Positions 16,443 through 23,791 of a stretch of DNA of 64,000 nt are shown here, in pieces. The stretch covers positions 1-64,000 of the forward strand of contig JAODBK010000046.1 in NCBI GenBank assembly GCA_025463925.1, in the 5' to 3' direction. The notes below the pieces were generated by a model that searched no databases, was not told where the DNA came from, and worked only from the letters and a program-made list of their open reading frames with translations. Position 1 is the stretch's first letter. The number at the start of each line of letters is the position of its first letter. This DNA is from Acidimicrobiales bacterium (GTDB taxonomy: Bacteria; Actinomycetota; Acidimicrobiia; Acidimicrobiales; AC-14). The position numbers were made by a program, and so were the translations under genes.

Positions 16443-17174
16443 TTGGATCTTCAACTGCGTGGCAAGAGGGCCCTCGTCACTGGCGGGAGCCGGGGGATCG
16501 GCCGGGCAACCGCGCGAGGATTCGGATTCGAGGGGTGCGCGGTCGCGCTGTGCGCTCGCAGCGGCGACGAGCTGGCGATCGCGACATCCGAGCTCGCACG
16601 AGAGACCGGAGCGAAATTCGTCGGCATTCCGTGCGACACCCACGACGACGACTCGATCCGTGCCTTTGTCACCGCGGCCGCCGCAGAACTCGGTGGTGTC
16701 GACATCCTCGTGAACGCGGCCGCCCGCGTCGGCGGCACCGCGCCCGAGGACTTCGACTCCGTCAGTGACGCCCTCCTGATGGGGGACTTCGAGGAGAAGG
16801 CGGTGGGCTACTTCCGGTGCTCGCGCGCCGTCGTGCCGTACATGCGCAACGAAGGGTGGGGTCGCATCGTCAACATTGCGGGCTTGTCGGCACGGCGACC
16901 GGGGTCGGCCATGAGCACGCCGGCGCGGAACGCGGCTGTGGTGGCTATGACGATCGCCATGGCGAACTCGCTCGGGCGCTATGGCATCGGGGTCAATGCG
17001 GTTCACCCAGGCCGAACGATGACAGAATCGGTCGGGGAGCGCCTGCCAGAAGGTACGGCGACCACACGGTTCGTCTCGCCCGATGAAGTGGCGAGCGTGG
17101 TGATCTTCCTGAGCTCACCGCCCGCGGCGGGCATCTCGGGTGAGGCGATCGCGGTCACGCGGGAATCGGCGTGA
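16443..17174 (+). CDS. Short-chain dehydrogenase-like protein lacking the catalytic Tyr-Lys pair
   Basis: This 243-residue Rossmann protein starts at a TTG (16443). The cofactor motif TGGSRGIG and the NAA motif (LVNAAARVGG) are intact. However, the segment that should read YxxxK is STPARNAAVVAM, so the Tyr and Lys needed for classical SDR hydride transfer are Thr and Asn. The Ser region (NIAGLSARRPG) is present. It may bind NAD(P)(H) without classical dehydrogenase chemistry, or catalyse another reaction. Its stop overlaps the start of the DUF35 gene. Confidence 0.8.
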   Translation: MDLQLRGKRALVTGGSRGIGRATARGFGFEGCAVALCARSGDELAIATSELARETGAKFVGIPCDTHDDDSIRAFVTAAAAELGGVDILVNAAARVGGTAPEDFDSVSDALLMGDFEEKAVGYFRCSRAVVPYMRNEGWGRIVNIAGLSARRPGSAMSTPARNAAVVAMTIAMANSLGRYGIGVNAVHPGRTMTESVGERLPEGTATTRFVSPDEVASVVIFLSSPPAAGISGEAIAVTRESA

Positions 17175-17620
17175 ACGGGATCACCGACGCCGCGGTGTTC
17201 GAATCGTTTCCGGGCGTGGCGATCGACCACGACAACATCGAGCATTACCGCGGGATCCTGCAACGTCGGCTGCTCGTCAACCGATGCGCCGACTGTGGGA
17301 CGTGGCACGAGCCCGCCCGGTCGCGCTGCCCGGCGTGCTGGTCCACCCGGGTCGAGCCCACGAAGATCAGTGGCCGGGGCGTCATCGCCCTCTTCACGGT
17401 CCTGCATCATGGTCCCCCCGCGACGGGCATCGACTACCAAGAGGGGCATCCCGTCGCGGCCGTCGAACTCGCCGAGCAGCCGGGCCTGCGCTTTACCGCG
17501 ACCATCGTCGACTGCAAGCGCGAGACTTTGCGCATCGGGCTGCCGGTTGAACTGACTTGGATCGAGCGAGTCGGTGTGCCGGTACCGGCTTTTCGCCCGG
17601 CCGAACCCCGAAACGCATGA
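17171..17620 (+). CDS. DUF35-type OB-fold/zinc-ribbon protein, acyl-CoA-binding partner of the thiolase-like gene
   Basis: The protein has 149 residues: an N-terminal helix, a zinc ribbon CADCGTWHEPARSRCPAC (two CxxC pairs), then an OB-fold (GRGVIALFTVLHHGPP ... AAVELAEQPGLRF). Such proteins form complexes with thiolase-like proteins such as the Ltp2 steroid-side-chain retro-aldolase, where they bind the acyl-CoA. GTG 17171 overlaps the SDR stop, and the stop overlaps the thiolase-like ATG, which fits a stoichiometric complex. Confidence 0.83.
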   Translation: MNGITDAAVFESFPGVAIDHDNIEHYRGILQRRLLVNRCADCGTWHEPARSRCPACWSTRVEPTKISGRGVIALFTVLHHGPPATGIDYQEGHPVAAVELAEQPGLRFTATIVDCKRETLRIGLPVELTWIERVGVPVPAFRPAEPRNA

Positions 17621-18780
17621 CGCTTCCGATCAAGGATCGGGTGGCCATTGCCGGATTGGGGTCTACGCCGTTCTCTCGCGACGCCGGCCGGGCCGCCGGC
17701 GCGATGGTGCTCGACGCCTGCGTCGGTGCCGTTCGCGATGCCGGTCTCACCGCGAGCGACATCGATGGCTTGTGCGGCTCGAACGTCGTACCGGCCAGAT
17801 ACGTGCAGGGCGCGCTCGGCATTCCGGAGTGCACCTGGCACGCCAACCTCACCATTCCTTTCCAGCACCAGATCATCGAGTCCATGAACGCCATCCACGC
17901 CGGCATGTGCTCAACGGTGCTGGCGTACCACGGCGTCTACCGTGCCTCGGGCACATCTCGCGCAGCATCCGCCGACCCGTTTCGCGCGCGCTACGGCGCC
18001 GGTCCGAACGTGCTCTTCCAGACGCCCGACACCTTCGAAGGCGCGGTGGGACATTCCCCGTGGGCCCGGCGGTACCTGGACAAGTACGGGGTCGGACGCG
18101 AAGTCTTCGGAAAGGTCGCCATCAATAATCGGTCCAATGCCGTCCTGAACGAGCGGGCTGCCATGCGGCAGCCGCTCACGATGGAGGACTATCTGTCGGC
18201 GCGCCTCGTGCGCGAACCGCTGACGCTCTATGACATGGACCTTCCGGTCGACGGCGCTGACGCCTTCATCATCACCAGCGCGGAGCGAGCCCGTGACCTG
18301 CCTCACCGTCCGGTGCTGATCCACGCCGCTGCCCTCGGGCAGAATGACCGGCCGTTCTCTGCACAGATGCTCGACGTCGATTGCACTGGCCAGCAGATCG
18401 CGATTCGACAGCTGTGGCGTCATAGCGACGTGCGACTCGGGGATGTCGACGTCTTCTTCCCGTACGACGGCTTCTCCATCATCACCGTGCGGTGGTTCGA
18501 GACCGCTGGGTACTGTGACGACGGCGAGGCGAACGCGTTCTTCGACGCGCACTGGGAGACGTCCACCGACCGGATCCTCATCGACGGACGCGTCGCGGTG
18601 AATACGCATGGCGGCAGCATGTCCGAGGGTGCGACGCAGGGATCCGGTCACTTCCGCGAAGCGGCGGCGCAGCTGCGCGGCGAGGCAGGCGTTCGACAGG
18701 TTCCCAACGCAAAGCACGCGTTGGTGACGCCTGGCGGATTCTTCTTCAATGCCGGGGCTGTGATGCTCCGTACCGAGTAG
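17617..18780 (+). CDS. Thiolase-superfamily (SCP2-thiolase/Ltp2-like) protein
   Basis: The protein has 387 residues with the thiolase fold (VAIAGLGSTPFSRDAGRAAGAMVLDACVGAVRDAGL at the N-terminus). The usual nucleophilic Cys in the first half is not evident, and the C-terminal segment reads VNTHGGSMSEGATQGSGHF, the non-condensing Ltp2/lipid-transfer type. Together with the DUF35 protein it most likely performs a retro-aldol or other acyl-CoA C-C cleavage rather than thiolysis. The ATG at 17617 overlaps the preceding stop. Confidence 0.8.
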   Translation: MTLPIKDRVAIAGLGSTPFSRDAGRAAGAMVLDACVGAVRDAGLTASDIDGLCGSNVVPARYVQGALGIPECTWHANLTIPFQHQIIESMNAIHAGMCSTVLAYHGVYRASGTSRAASADPFRARYGAGPNVLFQTPDTFEGAVGHSPWARRYLDKYGVGREVFGKVAINNRSNAVLNERAAMRQPLTMEDYLSARLVREPLTLYDMDLPVDGADAFIITSAERARDLPHRPVLIHAAALGQNDRPFSAQMLDVDCTGQQIAIRQLWRHSDVRLGDVDVFFPYDGFSIITVRWFETAGYCDDGEANAFFDAHWETSTDRILIDGRVAVNTHGGSMSEGATQGSGHFREAAAQLRGEAGVRQVPNAKHALVTPGGFFFNAGAVMLRTE

Positions 18781-18809
18781 GACGACTTCGGTCCCACAAA
18801 GGGAGAAAT

Positions 18810-19580
18810 GTGCCGCCGATCTTCGACGAATACTCGACACGTTATGAGCATGTCGCCATGCGCCGCGATGCCGACGGCATTCTCGAGCTGCGCTTGCACA
18901 CCGCCGGCGGCCCTCTCATTTGGGGCGCCGGGCCGCACACCGAGCTCGGTTACGCGTTCACTGACGTCGGCAGTGATCCCGAAAATCGGGTCGTGATCCT
19001 GACCGGTACCGGTGACCGATTTATCGCTGCCATCGATTCAACGTGGATCGGACCGATGTCGCCCAAGAAATGGGACACGATCTACGCGCACGGAAAGCGG
19101 TTGCTCCAACGGTTGCTCGACATCGAAGTGCCTGTCATCGGCGCCGTCAACGGGCCCGCAAGCGTGCACGCGGAGCTGGCGGTGTTGTCTGACATCGTCC
19201 TCGCCGCCGATCACGCGTACTTCTCCGATGCGCCGCATTTCCGACGCGGGACGGTGCCCGGCGACGGTGTCCACGTGGTCTGGCCCCTTCTGCTCGGGCC
19301 GAATCGTGGTCGGTACTTCCTCCTCACCGGCCAACGGCTGTCGTCGGCGGACGCCGCAGAGCTCGGAGTCGTGAGCGAAGTGTTGCCGGCGGACCGACTT
19401 CTCGACCGTGCCTGGGAACTCGCTCGGCAACTGTCGGCCCAGCCCGATACGACGCTTCGGTACACGCGTGAAGCCGTGACACTGCCGATCAAGCGGCTCC
19501 TGCTCGACAACCTCGGGTACGGCCTCGCGCTCGAAGGGCTGGGCGCATATGCCTCGTGGCCGACGACCTCCGGATCCTGA
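18810..19580 (+). CDS. Crotonase-family retro-Claisenase, 6-oxocamphor-hydrolase-like
   Basis: The 256-residue protein closely follows 6-oxocamphor hydrolase (OCH), a crotonase that cleaves the C-C bond of cyclic beta-diketones. Shared segments are VVILTGTGDRF, LLDIEVPVIGAVNGP, LSDIVLAA, PHFRRGTVPGDGVHVVWP and NRGRYFLLTGQ. From memory, the OCH active-site residues are Trp40, His45, His122, His145, Asp154 and Glu244. Here W38, H43, H120, H143, D152 and E242 occupy the same positions with a constant offset of two. GTG 18810 has AGGGAG upstream. It is the last gene of the AtuA unit and the best clue to a cyclic beta-diketone intermediate. Confidence 0.82.
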   Translation: MPPIFDEYSTRYEHVAMRRDADGILELRLHTAGGPLIWGAGPHTELGYAFTDVGSDPENRVVILTGTGDRFIAAIDSTWIGPMSPKKWDTIYAHGKRLLQRLLDIEVPVIGAVNGPASVHAELAVLSDIVLAADHAYFSDAPHFRRGTVPGDGVHVVWPLLLGPNRGRYFLLTGQRLSSADAAELGVVSEVLPADRLLDRAWELARQLSAQPDTTLRYTREAVTLPIKRLLLDNLGYGLALEGLGAYASWPTTSGS

Positions 19581-19588
19581 CCGCACCC

Positions 19589-19651
19589 TTGACAGCCGGA
19601 CCGACCATTGGCAGTATTGGCCACTAAATGGTGGGGGACACCATTATATGA
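19589..19651 (+). promoter_or_regulatory. Promoter with shared operator, copy C (NitT/TauT-type importer unit)
   Basis: TTGACA (19589-19594), a 17-base spacer and CAGTAT (19612-19617) form a good promoter. The operator AAATGG (19626-19631), 13 bases, TATATGA (19645-19651) follows around the expected transcription start. Confidence 0.75.
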
Positions 19652-19709
19652 ACAGTCTGAGTTCGAGGAGGCAGGCGCAGGTAGCCGACTCCCGCTCCGG
19701 AAGGTGGCC

Positions 19710-20603
19710 GTGTCGATCGAGTACCGCCGGTCGGTCGAGAAGCGAAGGCGCGCCTCTGGCCGCGCAATGCGTGCGCCGCGGTCGGCGGACCCCTCGCAAA
19801 GCGTCGCTCCCGATCAGCTGATGCCCTCTGCCATGCGCGTGTCGGTCGATGGCGTGACCCACGCCTTCCGCGTCGGCAAGCCGGTTCTCGCGGATGTCTC
19901 GCTCGACGTCAAAAAGGGTGAGTTCGTCTCGATCGTTGGACCGAGCGGCGGCGGAAAGAGCACCTTGCTGAACATCGTGGCCGGTGTCCTCCAACCGGCG
20001 CAGGGCCGGGTTCTCTACAACGGCACCGAGATTCATGCGCCGAACCGCGAGGTCGGCTATGTGACGCAGGCAGACCGGCTCTTGTACTGGAGAACGGTCG
20101 AGCAGAACGTGCGTCTGCCCTTGCAGTTCCGCGGAGTACGAAAGGACGCGGCGGCCGAGTCCGTCGCACGGGTGATCAAACTGGTTGGCCTGGAAGGGTA
20201 TGAGCGGTACTACCCGAGCCAGTTGTCGGGGGGTATGCGCCAACGTGTCAACCTCGCTCGCAGCCTCGTCTACGAGCCTGACACGCTCCTGATGGACGAA
20301 CCGTTCGGCAGCCTCGATGCGTATCTCCGCGTCCGCATGCAGAAGGAACTGTCAGACATCGTGGAGCGACTCGCGCCGACGGTTGTGTTCGTGACGCATG
20401 ACCTGTCGGAAGCCGTAGCGCTCTCTGATCGGATCCTCGTTCTCAGCGGGCGACCGGCGCGGGTGACGTCGACCGTGGAGGTTGACATCCCACGGCCGCG
20501 AGACGTGATCGCGGTGCGCTCATCCGAGGAGATGCGCGAGTTGCTCGGGGTCCTGTGGTCTGCCGTCGAGTTGGGTTATGACACCGAAGAGAGAGAGAGC
20601 TGA
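19710..20603 (+). CDS. ABC transporter ATP-binding protein, NitT/TauT type
   Basis: The protein has 297 residues from GTG 19710, which has GGAAGG upstream; an ATG near 19831 is an alternative that would remove a 40-residue Arg-rich N-terminal tail. Walker A GPSGGGKS, the Q-loop (VTQADRL), signature LSGGMRQR, Walker B LLMDEP and the H-loop VTHDLSEAV are all intact. It resembles SsuB/TauB, which drive uptake of sulfonates, nitrate or small organic molecules. It is followed by its binding lipoprotein and its permease. Confidence 0.85.
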   Translation: MSIEYRRSVEKRRRASGRAMRAPRSADPSQSVAPDQLMPSAMRVSVDGVTHAFRVGKPVLADVSLDVKKGEFVSIVGPSGGGKSTLLNIVAGVLQPAQGRVLYNGTEIHAPNREVGYVTQADRLLYWRTVEQNVRLPLQFRGVRKDAAAESVARVIKLVGLEGYERYYPSQLSGGMRQRVNLARSLVYEPDTLLMDEPFGSLDAYLRVRMQKELSDIVERLAPTVVFVTHDLSEAVALSDRILVLSGRPARVTSTVEVDIPRPRDVIAVRSSEEMRELLGVLWSAVELGYDTEERES

Positions 20604-20604
20604 C

Positions 20605-21726
20605 ATGCAAGAACGCGGGTGGAGAGAGCATCGCAGTCGGTCACGATGGTCGGTCGCGCTCGCGGTCGTCCTGTTGGCTATGGCCCTTGCCGCATGCGGG
20701 TCCAGCAAGTCCAAAATCGCCGCTCCCAACGCGACGACCGGACCGGCCACGACGCTCCAGCCCGTGAGCATCAAGATGGTCATCGGTCAGTCGACGCCGC
20801 CGCTCTACCCGATTTACATCGCGCAGGACAAGGGTTTCTTCGCCAAGTTTGGTTTGAAGGTCGACGTCTCGATCGCCGGTAGCGACGCACTCGGCCTGGC
20901 CCAGTTGGTGAGCGGCAATGCAGATGTCGCTGACATGGGCACCTCGACCCTTGTGATTGCCAAGGCGACCCAAGGCACCTCGTTGGTGTCGGCGATGTCG
21001 CCGTACTCCGGCCCGGGCCTGTTCACCGTGCTGAGGAAGCCGGTTGCCGACAAGCTGGGCGTCGCCGCAGACGGGCCGCTCGACGCGCGGGTGAAGGCCC
21101 TCAAGGGATTGGCCATCGCCGTGCCGAGCAAGGCCAGCGCGTTGACCACGGTGCTCGACAAGGTCACCAGTGCGGCCGGCGTGTCGTACAAGCAGGTCAT
21201 CATGCAGGCGCCGGCGATGATCGCAGCCTTCCAGCGTGGCGACATCGATGGGGTTCAGATGGTGTCGCCGGTCGTGGAGACGGCAATCCAGAAGAACGGC
21301 GGCGTGATGTGGCTGAACGGGCTCAAGGGTGACATGGCCGTCGGTGGCGTCACCGAGACCTACCCCTTCATGTCGGTCACGATTCCCCGGACGTACCTCG
21401 ACAAGAACTCGGATGCCGCCGTCCGGCTTACCGCAGCGCTGCTCTACACGTCGGAATGGATCAAGAACAATGCGACCGACGCCGAGGCGACGGCGAAGGC
21501 TCGTTGGGGCGCGACGATCGGCGATCTGTGGGACCAGGTCTGGGCAAACAACTACCCCGGCTACATCAAGCAGCCGGTTCCGTCCGATTCCGGCCTCAAG
21601 CAGATCATCGCCACCTTGCCTAGCGACGTGGTGTCGGCCGACAAGGCGGCACGCCTGACCGCCACGGAGTTCCTCGACACCAGCCTTCTCGACAAGGCGA
21701 AGAAGTTGGCTGCGGACACCAAGTGA
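20605..21726 (+). CDS. ABC transporter substrate-binding lipoprotein, NitT/TauT (NMT1/SsuA) type
   Basis: This 373-residue lipoprotein has a signal peptide ending in the lipobox LAAC (MALAACGSSKS). The binding fold has the family hallmark PPLYPIYIAQDKGFFAKFGL followed by GNADVADMGTSTLVIA. It captures the substrate outside the membrane for the adjacent NBD and permease. ATG 20605 follows a GA-rich stretch (GAGAGAGAGAG). A strong hairpin follows the stop, before the permease gene. Confidence 0.87.
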   Translation: MQERGWREHRSRSRWSVALAVVLLAMALAACGSSKSKIAAPNATTGPATTLQPVSIKMVIGQSTPPLYPIYIAQDKGFFAKFGLKVDVSIAGSDALGLAQLVSGNADVADMGTSTLVIAKATQGTSLVSAMSPYSGPGLFTVLRKPVADKLGVAADGPLDARVKALKGLAIAVPSKASALTTVLDKVTSAAGVSYKQVIMQAPAMIAAFQRGDIDGVQMVSPVVETAIQKNGGVMWLNGLKGDMAVGGVTETYPFMSVTIPRTYLDKNSDAAVRLTAALLYTSEWIKNNATDAEATAKARWGATIGDLWDQVWANNYPGYIKQPVPSDSGLKQIIATLPSDVVSADKAARLTATEFLDTSLLDKAKKLAADTK

Positions 21727-21747
21727 CGGATCGAGTACTCGTGGCCC

Positions 21748-21773
21748 GCCCGGGAGCAGTGCAGCTCCCGGGC
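21748..21773 (+). other. Intra-operon hairpin after the binding-protein gene
   Basis: GCCCGGGAGC (21748-21757) pairs perfectly with GCTCCCGGGC (21764-21773) around AGTGCA. It has no T-run and lies between the lipoprotein and permease genes, a position where hairpins commonly stabilise the upstream mRNA to give excess binding protein. Confidence 0.65.
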
Positions 21774-21796
21774 CGTCACGGCGGGGCAGGAGCGCA

Positions 21797-22600
21797 GTGA
21801 GCGCAACCGAAAGTGCCGGGCGGCGACGCTACCGCTTCATCATCTCGCAGATCATCGTTTGGACGGTCCTTCTCGGACTCTGGCAGCTCTCGACGTACCT
21901 CTTCGATTCCCAGAACAACACGAGCGGACCGACCCTCGTCGCCCGACGAGTCGTGAAGTGGCAGCGAGATGGTGTTCTTTGGTCGGCGACCTGGTACACG
22001 CTGAAGGCGACCCTGTTCGGTTTCGGTTTCGGCACGGTGGGCGGAGCCGTCAGCGGCTTCGTCCTGGGTCGGAGCCGACGCCTCGGGCCGTTGCTCAACC
22101 CGGTCGCGATCGCTCTCTACTCCGTTCCGAAGATCACCCTCGGGCCACTGTTTGTGATCTGGTTCGGCATTGGCCTTCAGATGAAGACGATGATGGCCGC
22201 ATCGCTCGTCTTCTTCTTCGTGTTCTTCACGACTTACAACGGTACGAGACGGATTGATGAAGATCTCGTATTGCACGCCCGCATCATGGGAGCGAGCAAG
22301 TTCCAAATCCTGCGGCGCATCGTCCTTCCGCAAGCGGCCGTTTGGGTGTTCACCGGGATTCGCTTGTCGCTCCCGTACGCCCTGATCGGCGCCGTCGTCG
22401 GAGAATTCATCGCCTCGACCGATGGATTGGGCTACCTCGCCAACACGTCAAGTCAGGTCTTCGACACCACCGGGGTGTTCACCGCTCTGACGGTCCTCAC
22501 CGTGCTGGCGCTGCTGCTCAACGGCGTTGTCATGATCTTCGAGCGTCTGCTCATGCCGTGGGAGTCGCGAGAAGAGTCACTTCCCGTGCCCGCGGCCTGA
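21797..22600 (+). CDS. ABC transporter permease, NitT/TauT type
   Basis: The 267-residue protein has about six membrane helices. The cytoplasmic coupling motif EDLVLHARIMGASKFQILRRIVLP is the EAA loop of BPD_transp_1 permeases, and the core pattern VPKITLGPLFVIWFGIGLQMK is typical of SsuC/TauC. GTG 21797 follows AGGAGC. Only one permease gene is present, so it should act as a homodimer. Confidence 0.87.
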   Translation: MSATESAGRRRYRFIISQIIVWTVLLGLWQLSTYLFDSQNNTSGPTLVARRVVKWQRDGVLWSATWYTLKATLFGFGFGTVGGAVSGFVLGRSRRLGPLLNPVAIALYSVPKITLGPLFVIWFGIGLQMKTMMAASLVFFFVFFTTYNGTRRIDEDLVLHARIMGASKFQILRRIVLPQAAVWVFTGIRLSLPYALIGAVVGEFIASTDGLGYLANTSSQVFDTTGVFTALTVLTVLALLLNGVVMIFERLLMPWESREESLPVPAA

Positions 22601-22605
22601 TCGCA

Positions 22606-23769
22606 ATGGCGCTCGTCGACGAAATTCCGGTCATCGACTGCGACAGCCATGTCACGGAGCCGCCCGACTTGTGGACCTCACGTCTGTCGGGGCGTTGGCG
22701 AGATGGCGTCCCGCATGTCATCTGGGACGAGCGACTGAACGAACACCGGTGGCTGGTCGGTGATCGGAAGCTCAACGGCGTGGCCTCGTTCGCGATGGCC
22801 GGGTGGCACGAGTATTCGCCGGCCCACCCCCCGTCACTCGAGGAGGCAGACCCGGGCGCCCATGACCCGCGGGCGCGGCTGAGCCGGCTCGACGAGTACG
22901 GGGTCCACGCGCAGGTCATCTACCCCAACCTGTTGGGCTTCTACGTGCCGGCCTTCCTCGATCTCGAGCCTGCGCTCGCACTCGACTGCGTGCGGGCCTA
23001 CAACGACTTCCTCGCTGAGTTCTGCTCAGTTGATCCGAAACGTCTCGTCCCGCTGATGTTCCTGCCGTTCTGGGACCTCGATGCCTCGCTTGCGGAGATG
23101 AAGCGAGCGCTCGACCTCGGTCACAAGGGCCTCGTGTTCGGGGTCGACTTCGCGAAGGTCGGCCTCCCACCGATCACCGACCCCACGTGGGACCCCCTGC
23201 TGTCGGCTGCCGAGGATGCCGAGCTTTCGATCAACTTCCACATCGGGTTCAGCCAAGTCACCGAAGACGAGCTCAGGTCGCAGATCCGCCTACAGGACCG
23301 CGTGGAGTTCGTGAAGAACAGCGCGTTGATGATGCTCGGCAATGCCCGAGCGGTCGCCGATGTCGTGACATCAGACATCTGCGCGCGCCACCCCGGGCTG
23401 AACTTCGTTTCCGTCGAGAGCGGCTGTGGTTGGCTGCTGTTCCTGCTCGAGGCGCTCGACTGGCAGTGGGAGAACACCGGGGCGCATCTCGCCTTTCCCG
23501 AGCGTGAATTTCCGAGCGTGTACTTCCGGCGCCAGGTCTACGGCTCGTTCTGGTTCGAACGTGACTCCATGCGTCGAACGATCGGGGCCCTGCCTGACAA
23601 CGTGATGTTCGAGACCGACTTTCCGCATCCGACGAGCTTGTGCCCCGGGCCGGCGTCTTCCGCCGAGAACCCACGAGACGCGATCGAGCGCGCGCTCGGT
23701 GACCTGCCGCGAGACGTGGTGCAGAAGGTGCTTCACGACACCGCGGCCCGCCTGTACCACTTGGAATGA
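22606..23769 (+). CDS. Amidohydrolase-family metal-dependent hydrolase, copy 2
   Basis: The protein has 387 residues and is a clear paralogue of the gene at 13184. It has the same metal loop (DCDSHVTEPPDLWTSR), the same HIGFS and HPGLNFVSVESG segments, and an identical block VYFRRQVYGSFWFE followed by ETDFPHPTSL. ATG 22606 lies five bases after the permease stop. It is embedded in the transport unit, whereas copy 1 is in the AtuA unit. The two may act on free and activated forms or on stereoisomers; that is inference. Confidence 0.86.
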   Translation: MALVDEIPVIDCDSHVTEPPDLWTSRLSGRWRDGVPHVIWDERLNEHRWLVGDRKLNGVASFAMAGWHEYSPAHPPSLEEADPGAHDPRARLSRLDEYGVHAQVIYPNLLGFYVPAFLDLEPALALDCVRAYNDFLAEFCSVDPKRLVPLMFLPFWDLDASLAEMKRALDLGHKGLVFGVDFAKVGLPPITDPTWDPLLSAAEDAELSINFHIGFSQVTEDELRSQIRLQDRVEFVKNSALMMLGNARAVADVVTSDICARHPGLNFVSVESGCGWLLFLLEALDWQWENTGAHLAFPEREFPSVYFRRQVYGSFWFERDSMRRTIGALPDNVMFETDFPHPTSLCPGPASSAENPRDAIERALGDLPRDVVQKVLHDTAARLYHLE

Positions 23770-23791
23770 CCGCAGCCGCGAAGGTGCGTCG

